Of a stretch of 15,057 bases of DNA, positions 9,600 to 15,057 are shown one piece after another. Position 1 is the first letter of the stretch. Each line of letters begins with the position of its first letter. Source of the stretch: Fusobacteriota bacterium (GTDB lineage: Bacteria; Fusobacteriota; Fusobacteriia; JAPLKR01); NCBI GenBank assembly GCA_026387965.1, contig JAPLKR010000071.1, positions 22,760-37,816 of the forward strand, given 5' to 3'. The notes beneath the pieces are model-generated. The model was given only the letters and a program-made list of their open reading frames with translations, was not told the DNA's origin and made no database searches. The translations under genes and the position numbers were made by a program.

Positions 9600-10309
9600 A
9601 AAAAATAACTACACTATTACTAGGAGCAACCTTGTGTATGTCATCAACTCTATTTGCCGATACAGCGCTGAATGGAAGTACAGGAATTATTGATTTTCCA
9701 ACTGCGTTTAATCTTAGATCAAATAATTATACTGTATCTGGATTTGGTATGTGGGGTTCGAATTATAATCAAAAAATGCCTTTTTTTGGTGCTTCAGTTG
9801 AATCTGGGTTTCTTTCATGTATGGAAGCGGGGGTACGTGTTCAAACAACGAATACAGACATGAATAATGAGTTTTTACTCTCTAATATTAAACTTCAAGT
9901 GTTTAGAACACAAGATAATATGAATGCGGTTGCTTTCGGCTATAATGAAGGATTTATGCCATATGCCTATGCTGTAGTGACACATTTAGAGCCTCTTTCA
10001 TTTTTAGTATCCCCGCTTGTAATGAATGGTGGTATAACGTTTGATCAAAATAATAAATTAAATGCTTTTGGCGCGCTTCAAGTTCCCGTAATTCAACCTG
10101 TTGCGTTAGATTTCGAATTATATACCTATAACACGCAAAGTCAATCCCTAGCTGAAAATATGGTGCCAACGTCAAATGAACTACAACTATCTTATAATGC
10201 AGGAATTTCATGGCGAGCTACTTCAGATTATTCGACTAAATTTTTCTACAGAGATGTAGATAATTCGTGGGGAATTCAGGTAAATTATCTTGGGATTTTT
10301 AATGGATAA
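9596..10309 (+). CDS. Small exported YjbH-like outer membrane protein
   Basis: This 237-residue protein has a clear signal peptide (1-21, cleavage after LFA). The mature N-terminus, [13 protein letters not shown] (25-37), resembles the GxxGxIxxPTA signature of the YjbH/GfcD family. The rest alternates short polar and aromatic strand-like segments, as in a beta-barrel or beta-sandwich. It is far shorter than proteobacterial YjbH (about 700 residues). It starts at TTG, with AAGGGGG at 9585-9591, and that TTG overlaps the lpxD stop (TTGA), so translation is probably coupled. It ends in NYLGIFNG without a terminal aromatic residue. The last gene overlaps its stop by 8 bp. The position within the envelope cluster supports a cell-surface or outer-membrane role, but the actual function is unknown. 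Confidence 0.65.
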   Translation: MKKITTLLLGATLCMSSTLFADTALNGSTGIIDFPTAFNLRSNNYTVSGFGMWGSNYNQKMPFFGASVESGFLSCMEAGVRVQTTNTDMNNEFLLSNIKLQVFRTQDNMNAVAFGYNEGFMPYAYAVVTHLEPLSFLVSPLVMNGGITFDQNNKLNAFGALQVPVIQPVALDFELYTYNTQSQSLAENMVPTSNELQLSYNAGISWRATSDYSTKFFYRDVDNSWGIQVNYLGIFNG

Positions 10310-10859
10310 AAGTTCTGCACGTAAATTAGGTAACGTGTGTCGCAGTAGTATTACTAAAGAAGCGTTTGAATACTCAAAAGTGAAAATTTTTGAAAATTTC
10401 AAAGCATTAAATATGCGGCAGAATTACATTGCAAGTTTTATCTCAATACAAACAGAAATATCCACTCATTTATTAAATGAGTGGATATTTTCAGAAAAGA
10501 ATCTTATATTGCCAAAAGTTAAAGGATCAAATTTACTATTTTATCAAATTAAGTCGCTCGATGAAGGATTTGAAAAGGGTCGCTTTGATTTAGTAGAACC
10601 TCAAGAGTCTATTCATACTAAAATACAAGTAAGTGAAATAGAGGTAGTATTATTTCCAGGAATGGCTTTTACCCAAAGTGGGAAGCGTGTTGGTTATGGT
10701 AAGGGGTACTATGATAAGGCTTTAGCGGAGTTTAAGGGTATCAAAATTGGAATATGCTTTGAAAATCAAATAGTAGATGAGATATTCACGGAAAGTTATG
10801 ATATTTCAATGAATTACATCATAACTGAAAAAAATGTGTATAAATGCAAAAAAGACTAG
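10302..10859 (+). CDS. 5-formyltetrahydrofolate cyclo-ligase (methenyl-THF synthetase)
   Basis: This 185-residue enzyme uses ATP to convert 5-formyltetrahydrofolate into 5,10-methenyltetrahydrofolate, returning a stored folate form to one-carbon metabolism. Visible motifs are the basic N-terminus, EISTHLL followed by LILPKV (52-72), FDLVEP (95-100), VVLFPGMAFTQSGKRVGYG (115-133) and GKGYYDKAL (133-141), the family's phosphate- and substrate-binding signature. The length is normal. ATG 10302 gives the family-like start MDKSSARK and overlaps the previous stop by 8 bp; TTG 10290 is a less likely alternative. It is the last gene of the envelope operon, and its TAG lies in the left arm of the terminator. 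A 35-nt perfect palindrome sits inside the gene (10456-10490). The assignment is firm, and the link to the envelope genes is probably only co-transcription. Confidence 0.93.
   Translation: MDKSSARKLGNVCRSSITKEAFEYSKVKIFENFKALNMRQNYIASFISIQTEISTHLLNEWIFSEKNLILPKVKGSNLLFYQIKSLDEGFEKGRFDLVEPQESIHTKIQVSEIEVVLFPGMAFTQSGKRVGYGKGYYDKALAEFKGIKIGICFENQIVDEIFTESYDISMNYIITEKNVYKCKKD
10456..10490. repeat. 35-nt perfect odd-centred palindrome inside the folate gene
   Basis: The arms are 10456-10472 and 10474-10490, 17 bp each with no mismatch, around a single central T at 10473. The arms contain ATATCCACTCATT and its reverse complement. The palindrome codes for ISTHLLNEWIF, so it lies in a real enzyme reading frame, and the surrounding family motifs keep their spacing. 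RNA would form a very stable, tight hairpin. There is no T-tract after it, so it is not an ordinary intrinsic terminator. Confidence 0.9.
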
Positions 10860-10880
10860 CCACAAGCTAGTCTTTTAAAT
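10848..10880. terminator. Bidirectional intrinsic terminator between the convergent operons
   Basis: The perfect 11-bp stem is AAAAGACTAGC (10850-10860) with GCTAGTCTTTT (10866-10876) around the loop CACAA. On the - strand it is followed by six T residues; on the + strand four T residues are part of the stem. It includes the stop codon of the folate gene and begins about 10 bp past the ftsL stop, so it closes both transcription units. Confidence 0.9.
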
Positions 10881-10885
10881 TTGTA

Positions 10886-11272
10886 TTATTTAGATGAAGT
10901 TGTAGGAAGAGCCATATACACATAATTTGGGTTTTGAACCATTCCAAGTTTAGTTTCTGCAAACTTTTGGATTCCATCAAGATCCATATTCATGGTGATG
11001 GCAGAATGTAAATGGCTTACAGTAAGCTCAGTTGCAAACAGGTTTTTATTGAGGTTGGCTAAATTCATATTGAGTCTTGTATTACTAATGACAACCCCAG
11101 TATAAAATACCGAAAGAACAATAAATGTTGCTACGATAAGAGCAGTTAAACGGTATAACTCACTTTTTTGAGTATGAATAGCAGCAGAGGAATTGTTGTA
11201 ATAAGTTGTATCAACATGAGATACATGTGCAAAGTTTTGGTTTATTTTGACCTGCTTTTTTTGCGTATTCAT
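10886..11272 (-). CDS. ftsL: FtsL-like cell division protein
   Basis: This 128-residue bitopic protein has a cytoplasmic N-terminus of about 40 residues, one membrane helix (about 42-63) and a short periplasmic heptad-like region (about 65-95). It ends with IQKFAETKLGMVQNPNYVYMALP, matching the FtsL hallmark A-x-x-x-L-G-M followed by a proline and a terminal strand. FtsL works with FtsB/DivIC and FtsQ/DivIB to activate septal peptidoglycan synthesis by FtsWI. The start is 2 bp after the rsmH stop, with AAGGAAA upstream, so it is part of the mraZ-rsmH operon. FtsL sequences diverge strongly, so the call rests on topology, the C-terminal motif and gene order. Unusually, no ftsI or murE follows; a terminator does. 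Confidence 0.85.
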   Translation of the reverse strand: MNTQKKQVKINQNFAHVSHVDTTYYNNSSAAIHTQKSELYRLTALIVATFIVLSVFYTGVVISNTRLNMNLANLNKNLFATELTVSHLHSAITMNMDLDGIQKFAETKLGMVQNPNYVYMALPTTSSK

Positions 11273-11274
11273 GG

Positions 11275-12207
11275 TTATTTCCTTTCTGCTACCCTTAGTT
11301 TAGAAGAGTGAGCTCTAAAATTTTCATCTACTTCGTGATCAGCTGGAATAATAGGCTTCTTAGTAATTAAATGTATTAAACTCTCTTTGTCACACATACA
11401 GACAGGGAGAGCTGGAGGACATACACACTCCATATTATAATACTTAAATTCAGTTTTTACCAGTCTATCTTCTAAAGAATGAAAAGTAATTATGGCTAAA
11501 CGCCCTTTAGGAGCTAAATACTGTATGGACTTTTCAATAACAGTCTTAATCACTCCAAGTTCGTCATTTACATGCATACGTAGAGCTTGAAAAACCCGTT
11601 TTGCGGGATGCTTATTTTGATGGTAGGGAACAGCTCTCTTAATGACTTCAACAAGATCAAAAGTTGTGACAATTTCTTTTTCCTGTCTTGCTGCCACAAT
11701 GAAGCTTGCTATTCTATTTGACTTTTTTTCTTCACCATACGCAAAAAATATTTTTGCTAGTTCCTCTTTAGTTAAATTATTAACATACCATCTAGCACCG
11801 ACACCGCTACTTTGATTCATTCGCATATCGAGTTCGGCATCCATACGATAAGAAAAACCACGTTCTAGTGTGTCAAGTTGATAAGATGAAACTCCGAGGT
11901 CAATTAATATACCATCGACTTTACTAAAGCCATTAAGGTAAAGAATTTTCTCTAAATGCGCAAAATTATCATTAGTAAAAATTATTTTATCATGATACTC
12001 TTTTAGTCGTTCTTTTGCAAATTTTATGGCATCTTTATCTTGATCGATACAAATAAGTTTGCCTGTAGTAAGTTTTTGGACAATTTGGCTAGAGTGCCCA
12101 CCTCCGCCAAGAGTACAATCTACATATATGCCTTCTGGATTGATATTGAGTGCTTCGAGCACCTCGGTGGTTAGTACGGGGATATGATAATTTGTATTAG
12201 AAGTCAA
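11275..12207 (-). CDS. rsmH: 16S rRNA (cytosine-1402 N4) methyltransferase RsmH (MraW)
   Basis: This 310-residue enzyme uses S-adenosylmethionine to methylate N4 of C1402 in 16S rRNA, which tunes P-site decoding. Motifs run in family order: HIPVL near the start, the SAM-binding VDCTLGGGGHS (29-39), GILIDLGVSSYQLD (99-112), RMDAELDMRM (121-130), FQALRMHVNDEL (206-217), ITFHSLEDRLVK (240-251), a CVCPPALPVCMC cysteine cluster (261-272) and the end FRAHSSKLRVAER. The start is TTG at 12207, supported by GGAGG at 12214-12218, six bases upstream. The gene overlaps the end of mraZ by 11 bp, indicating translational coupling. Complete and ordinary for the family. Confidence 0.97.
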   Translation of the reverse strand: MTSNTNYHIPVLTTEVLEALNINPEGIYVDCTLGGGGHSSQIVQKLTTGKLICIDQDKDAIKFAKERLKEYHDKIIFTNDNFAHLEKILYLNGFSKVDGILIDLGVSSYQLDTLERGFSYRMDAELDMRMNQSSGVGARWYVNNLTKEELAKIFFAYGEEKKSNRIASFIVAARQEKEIVTTFDLVEVIKRAVPYHQNKHPAKRVFQALRMHVNDELGVIKTVIEKSIQYLAPKGRLAIITFHSLEDRLVKTEFKYYNMECVCPPALPVCMCDKESLIHLITKKPIIPADHEVDENFRAHSSKLRVAERK

Positions 12208-12625
12208 TTAGTTCCTCCGCCGTTTCCTCAAACGTCTCTTCGGCCGCTTTAGAATAGTTAGTCCAGTTCTCTTTAGACCAAATTTCAATTCTATTTAGAA
12301 CCCCAGTAATTACAACCTCTTTATCAATTTCAGCATGGGCTTTAAGTGTATCAGGTATTGAAATTCTTCCTTGTTTATCAAATGATGAATTGCTTGCTCC
12401 TGCAAGAAGTAATCTTGTAAATGCACGCGCACTTTGTTTTGTCATAGAAAGCCCTCTTAGTTTCTCAGCAAGGATTTCCCATTCGTTAATTGGGTATAAA
12501 AAAAGACAATTATCGAGACCTTTAGTAAGCACATAATCGCCTGCTAAAAAGGCATCGCGGAGTTTAGATGGAAGAATAACGCGGTTTTTTTCGTCTAACG
12601 TATGATTAAATTCACCCATAAACAT
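12197..12625 (-). CDS. mraZ: MraZ transcriptional regulator of the division operon
   Basis: This 142-residue protein has two AbrB-like swapped-hairpin DNA-binding domains, each with its signature: DEKNRVILP (11-19) and DKQGRISIP (83-91). The segment MTKQSARAFTRLLLAGA and the end VLNRIEIWSKENW are characteristic of MraZ and look Firmicute-like. MraZ forms ring oligomers and binds short direct repeats upstream of its own gene, usually repressing the operon. I chose ATG 12625 (MFMGEFNHTLD) because AAGGAGGTGG (12640-12631) lies 5 bp upstream; the in-frame GTG at 12634 lies inside that ribosome-binding site. The gene is first in the mraZ-rsmH-ftsL unit. Confidence 0.97.
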   Translation of the reverse strand: MFMGEFNHTLDEKNRVILPSKLRDAFLAGDYVLTKGLDNCLFLYPINEWEILAEKLRGLSMTKQSARAFTRLLLAGASNSSFDKQGRISIPDTLKAHAEIDKEVVITGVLNRIEIWSKENWTNYSKAAEETFEETAEELIDF

Positions 12626-12630
12626 GAAAA

Positions 12631-12640
12631 CCACCTCCTT
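12631..12640 (-). promoter_or_regulatory. Full-length Shine-Dalgarno site of mraZ
   Basis: AAGGAGGTGG on the - strand is nearly fully complementary to the 16S rRNA 3' end and lies 5 bp before ATG 12625. It decides the start and excludes the GTG embedded in it. It also continues the 10-bp rhythm of the MraZ boxes upstream as a degenerate extra copy. Confidence 0.9.
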
Positions 12641-12670
12641 TTTTCTCCACTTTGCTCCACTTTGCTCCCT
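12641..12670 (-). promoter_or_regulatory. MraZ-box operator (three 10-bp direct repeats)
   Basis: Read on the - strand, three tandem decamers are AGGGAGCAAA, GTGGAGCAAA and GTGGAGAAAA. They contain the AAAGTGGAG element described for MraZ binding in Mollicutes and related Firmicutes. The 10-bp period places each copy on the same DNA face. They lie between the expected transcript start (about 12673) and the ribosome-binding site, so bound MraZ would block its own operon. The motif match is direct; autoregulation is inferred from the family. Confidence 0.85.
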
Positions 12671-12679
12671 ATAAGATAC

Positions 12680-12708
12680 ATTTTAATGAATGAAAATATA
12701 AATGTCAA
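12680..12708 (-). promoter_or_regulatory. Sigma-A-type promoter of mraZ-rsmH-ftsL
   Basis: The -35 box TTGACA is at 12708-12703 and the -10 box TAAAAT at 12685-12680, with an exact 17-bp spacer. The expected start is near 12673, giving a leader of about 48 nt that contains the MraZ boxes. Very AT-rich DNA just upstream of the -35 box (12711-12755) could act as an UP element. Confidence 0.85.
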
Positions 12709-12721
12709 CCTTTATTTCACA

Positions 12722-12753
12722 AATTATAATTAATTTATATTAATTATAATTAA
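12722..12753. repeat. AT-only 12-bp repeat, both inverted and direct
   Basis: AATTATAATTAA occurs at 12722-12733 and again at 12742-12753, 20 bp apart. Because the motif is nearly self-complementary, 12740-12751 is also a perfect inverted copy of the first, with spacer TTTATA. It lies 14-45 bp upstream of the mraZ -35 box, where an UP element or an architectural protein site would be expected. Confidence 0.6.
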
Positions 12754-12755
12754 AA

Positions 12756-12910
12756 AGATGAAAAAAGCGGGTGATTATTGGTGTGAGGTGCGCTGTGCAA
12801 GCGCATGTTGAATATTTAATACGATAGTAGATGCGCATCGAAACACAAAGATAATAAAAAATCATTAATAATAAAGTGAATAAAATTGTTTTTTGATACA
12901 GAATTAAGAA
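12756..12910. other. Intergenic segment with GCGC motif cluster, no gene seen
   Basis: This lies between the mraZ upstream region and the protease terminator. I see no open reading frame with a ribosome-binding site and no tRNA-like fold. The only structure is TGCGC (12789-12793) facing GCGCA (12801-12805) across 7 bases, plus the perfect palindrome GATGCGCATC (12830-12839). The remainder is AT-rich. Confidence 0.5.
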
Positions 12911-12950
12911 TAAAAAAACAAAAAGAGATATCGTGGACGATATCTCTTTT
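12911..12950 (-). terminator. Strong intrinsic terminator of the sedolisin gene
   Basis: A perfect 13-bp stem, AAAAGAGATATCG (12921-12933) with its complement at 12938-12950, encloses the loop TGGA (TCCA on the - strand). On the - strand it is followed by T-rich sequence to 12911, broken by one G. It starts about 30 bp past the protease stop and separates that gene from the mraZ unit. Confidence 0.92.
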
Positions 12951-12978
12951 CGATAGAATTAAATATGAGGTAAAGTGC

Positions 12979-14760
12979 TTAGGCACTAGGGGATTGAAAA
13001 CATCCATAGCCATATGGAGCGCCGGTACCGGTTGCAATATTATAACCACTGTTTGCTTTACGGGAGTAATTTAGATAAGTATAGCTGTAAAGTGGTGGTG
13101 AGACTGCTTGCCCAGTATATTCTTGACCCATTTTTAGCTGATTATATAAATCAATGCTTATCGCATAGCTAGAAACACTAGGAGGGGTAATTTTTAAGCT
13201 TGCAGGGCCAAAAGCTGGGATGGTTTGAGTGGTTGTAGGAATATTTGTAACATCATCTAGAATGAAATCACTCGTGGTGTTTTGAAAGTTTGAATATATA
13301 TTAGTAAGAATCTTATTGGTAAAAGAATCGTTACTATTTTTGCAAAATGCCACACCAGAGGCATTGATCATTCCTGAAATTGCAGGGGCAGATACACTCG
13401 TTCCCCCAGATATACTCCATTCACCGTTACTATAAATACTTACTCCACATTCCGGGTCAGAAGAAAATGAGATATCGGGTGTAGCTCTCATTTGAATGAG
13501 TCCTGCTCCTGAAACACCGTATTCTGAAGGATCCAAAGGCCCTACAAGATTGGGAGTTGTTGCGAGGACATTTGTTTGATAAGAGGGAGCTTGTTGAAGT
13601 GAAAAACCTCCATTGCCACATTGAATACCAATAACAGAGGTAGATAGACCATCATTTTGGTAAATGCGGTTAATAATGTTATTGTAATATGTTTCAACAC
13701 TTTGTGCATCTTGCGAAGAGTGTGTTAGAACAGTGTTATAGACATTATATAAGTCAGCGCTTCCGCTTGGTTGAGTTACACCAACGAAAATATCGCACCA
13801 TGGACTAACAGGAGAGTTTGCTTGAACAGGAATGGACATGCCACCGGCAGCAATGACATTAGGGAGGGCAGCTGGGATTGAGGTGAAAGATCCATCGTCT
13901 CCCGTGGAAGCAACATAAGCTACATTGGGGTAATTTTTCACACTATATCCTGTTGCTCCAATAGGATCTCCATAACCATACTCTGCTCCCATACTACAAG
14001 AAACTTCACCTCCACCATTTTCATTGACATATGAGCCAGCGTAAGTTAATGCATTTGGGACATTATTACCTCCACCTCCGTTCAAACTTCTTGCACAAAA
14101 AACAACAATTTTTGCTTGAGGAGCCATTGCATGGACCATTTCCACATCAAGATCAGCTTCAGCATTGACGTCTTGCTGTTCACCTTGGGTCATTGCAGCT
14201 CCAGATTGGTTGGGAGCATTTAGCATTAAAAAATTCTTGTTTGTTACCAAAGGAAGCCCATAATATGCAGAATAGGTATTCAAATCAGACATAAGGGTTG
14301 GGTCACTTCCTATAGCGATAATGCCGATAATTCCATGAGCTTGAGCCGATGCAACACCACCATTCTCTGGTATATTAAACCTCTGATATAATTGCTGAGG
14401 TGAAGCGCCACCGACAATAGGCTGCGAAGTAGTATTAGAAGCATCTGCTGGTCTAAACAGGATATAGTTTGTATGGAACTCACCACAAGCCTTAGAAGCG
14501 GTATTAGAAGAAGGTGAAAGGGGAGTACCAAGGCTAAATTGAGCAAATGAGTTAGTAGTAAATTGATTTTCCTGAGATGGTATCGTGTTTGAAGCAGTCA
14601 AATTTCCCTGTTCTCTTGGGGAATAATTTGTAGAAGGAATAATGAAAGTTCCTTCTTGTGTTGACATTTGAAGACCTGGAATAGGAGTAGCTGCCATGAT
14701 TGGAGTAACAATTACAATTAAGGCAAGTGTTTGGATAAGTGTCTGAGATAGTTTGTTCAT
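12979..14760 (-). CDS. Secreted sedolisin-family (S53) serine-carboxyl peptidase
   Basis: This 593-residue protein has a signal peptide (1-23, cleavage after IMA). A Ser/Thr/Asn-rich segment follows to about 90, then the S53 catalytic domain. Catalytic residues fit the sedolisin Glu-Asp-Asp-Ser set. Glu201 and Asp205 lie in EADLDVEMVHAMAPQAKIVV, the oxyanion Asp288 in ASTGDDGSF with PAALPNVIAAGG after it, and the nucleophile Ser455 in SGGTSVSAPAISG. Family landmarks SPQQLYQRFNI (120-130), GGFSLQQAPSYQ (384-395), PDISFSSDP (428-436) and a late DDV with SGYNIATGTGAP (Ca-site region) also fit. Such enzymes cut proteins at acidic pH outside the cytoplasm. The usual propeptide of about 180 residues is missing; only about 70 residues precede the catalytic domain. 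There are eight cysteines, an even number, so disulfides are possible. GGAGG lies 9 bp upstream. It stands alone between its promoter and terminator. The S8 subtilase alternative is unlikely. Confidence 0.88.
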   Translation of the reverse strand: MNKLSQTLIQTLALIVIVTPIMAATPIPGLQMSTQEGTFIIPSTNYSPREQGNLTASNTIPSQENQFTTNSFAQFSLGTPLSPSSNTASKACGEFHTNYILFRPADASNTTSQPIVGGASPQQLYQRFNIPENGGVASAQAHGIIGIIAIGSDPTLMSDLNTYSAYYGLPLVTNKNFLMLNAPNQSGAAMTQGEQQDVNAEADLDVEMVHAMAPQAKIVVFCARSLNGGGGNNVPNALTYAGSYVNENGGGEVSCSMGAEYGYGDPIGATGYSVKNYPNVAYVASTGDDGSFTSIPAALPNVIAAGGMSIPVQANSPVSPWCDIFVGVTQPSGSADLYNVYNTVLTHSSQDAQSVETYYNNIINRIYQNDGLSTSVIGIQCGNGGFSLQQAPSYQTNVLATTPNLVGPLDPSEYGVSGAGLIQMRATPDISFSSDPECGVSIYSNGEWSISGGTSVSAPAISGMINASGVAFCKNSNDSFTNKILTNIYSNFQNTTSDFILDDVTNIPTTTQTIPAFGPASLKITPPSVSSYAISIDLYNQLKMGQEYTGQAVSPPLYSYTYLNYSRKANSGYNIATGTGAPYGYGCFQSPSA

Positions 14761-14795
14761 AGTTAGAGACCTCCATTTCTATTTTTGTATATTTC

Positions 14796-14816
14796 GCCGC
14801 AAAAATTCTTTGCAGC
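14796..14816 (-). promoter_or_regulatory. Possible 5'-leader hairpin of the sedolisin mRNA
   Basis: On the - strand GCTGCAAA (14816-14809) can pair with TTTGCGGC (14803-14796), including one G-U pair, around the loop GAATT. It lies roughly in the first third of the predicted leader (about 65 nt), well before the ribosome-binding site. It could stabilise the 5' end or be incidental. Confidence 0.4.
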
Positions 14817-14831
14817 TGCATATTATCACCA

Positions 14832-14860
14832 AGTATATCAAGTTGCGTAATAAAAATCAA
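14832..14860 (-). promoter_or_regulatory. Predicted promoter of the sedolisin gene
   Basis: The -35-like TTGATT is at 14860-14855 and the -10 TATACT at 14837-14832, with a 17-bp spacer. Transcription would start near 14825, giving a leader of about 65 nt. A second possible -10 (GATAATAT, slightly downstream) could be used instead. The palindrome TTGTTAACAA (14890-14899) lies 30 bp upstream. Confidence 0.6.
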
Positions 14861-14964
14861 ATACAAAACGACTCTTTTTAAATGAATATTTGTTAACAAT
14901 ATGAGCCATTAATACACAAAAGCGTTTTGAATTATGACGATACTCGTTTGAATATTTATAAATG

Positions 14965-14996
14965 AAAAAAGGACAAACTCTATGAGAATTTGTCCT
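14965..14996 (-). terminator. Intrinsic terminator of the gene entering from the right edge
   Basis: The 8-bp stem AGGACAAA (14970-14977) with TTTGTCCT (14989-14996) encloses an 11-base loop that can extend by CTC/GAG pairing. On the - strand it is followed by six T residues (14970-14965). It lies about 22 bp after the stop of the partial gene at 15018. Confidence 0.85.
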
Positions 14997-15017
14997 GGAA
15001 AATGTATGTGTTTGATA

Positions 15018-15057
15018 TTAAGGTTGAGTGTTTGCAGCTCCTGAAGGGGTATGGATT
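15018..15057 (-). CDS. C-terminal end of an unidentified protein (truncated by window)
   Basis: On the - strand a frame runs from the window edge as IHTPSGAANTQP and stops at TAA (15020-15018). A good intrinsic terminator begins about 22 bp later, as expected after a gene end. Twelve codons are too few to identify a family. The Pro/Ala/Thr/Asn composition would fit the tail of an exported or surface protein, but that is a guess. Another frame is also open to the window edge, but its stop would fall inside the terminator stem, so I prefer this one. Confidence 0.5.
   Translation of the reverse strand, partial: IHTPSGAANTQP

Noticed and set aside
13022-13031. Palindrome CCGGTACCGG
   Set aside because: Inside the sedolisin coding sequence at the TGTGAP motif, where the Gly/Thr codons explain it; no regulatory context.
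12816-13074. Short open frames on both strands across the protease terminator
   Set aside because: They read through a 13-bp terminator stem and the end of the sedolisin gene; low-complexity translations without start signals.
14552-14899. Open frame of 115 codons on the - strand overlapping the sedolisin start
   Set aside because: It covers the predicted protease promoter and leader and then runs in another frame of the signal-peptide region; no ribosome-binding site or recognisable protein.
1-15057. CRISPR array, tRNA or rRNA, transposase, prophage or toxin-antitoxin genes
   Set aside because: No spaced repeats, RNA gene folds, transposase motifs or terminal inverted repeats were seen; the genes are core envelope and division genes plus one protease.

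Overview
The window is AT-rich (about one third G+C by eye) and fully bacterial. It carries genes that only a cell with an outer membrane needs (MlaF/MlaD phospholipid transport, TamB, BamA, OmpH/Skp, LpxD), next to a MraZ/RsmH/FtsL set with strong Firmicute character: a full AAGGAGGTGG ribosome-binding site, a Bacillus-like MraZ and AAAGTGGAG-type MraZ boxes. A MlaD that ends in its own predicted beta-barrel is known from Veillonella. Together these point to a diderm Firmicute, most likely Negativicutes, with Halanaerobiales-like lineages as the alternative. The genus cannot be read from this stretch.

Layout. Positions 1-10859 (+ strand) are one tightly packed outer-membrane cluster: the end of mlaF, mlaD, a 1514-residue tamB, bamA, ompH/skp, lpxD, a small YjbH-like secreted protein and a 5-formyltetrahydrofolate cyclo-ligase gene. 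Gaps are 29 bp or less, two junctions overlap, and I see no internal promoter or terminator, so it reads as part of one operon whose promoter lies left of the window. It ends at an 11-bp-stem hairpin (10850-10876) that serves both strands.

Positions 12625-10886 (- strand) are mraZ-rsmH-ftsL, driven by a clear sigma-A-type promoter (TTGACA, 17 bp, TAAAAT) with MraZ-box repeats just after the expected transcript start. The unit stops after ftsL at the shared terminator, so the usual downstream division and peptidoglycan genes are not attached. Positions 12626-12978 are intergenic and hold that promoter, an AT-rich repeat, a small GCGC-centred motif cluster and the terminator of the next gene.

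Positions 14760-12979 (- strand) are a single-gene unit for a secreted sedolisin (S53) serine-carboxyl peptidase with its own promoter and a strong terminator. At the right edge (15057-15018, - strand) are the last codons of another gene, followed by its terminator.

How the parts work together. BamA inserts beta-barrels delivered by OmpH/Skp, TamB and MlaF-MlaD bridge the envelope for phospholipid traffic, and LpxD makes the lipid A precursor. The division operon is independent and likely self-regulated by MraZ. The most notable observations are the single-polypeptide MlaD bridge, the early termination of the division operon after ftsL, a 35-nt odd-centred perfect palindrome inside the folate gene, and a sedolisin with a very short propeptide. 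I did not find a clearly new multi-gene system.
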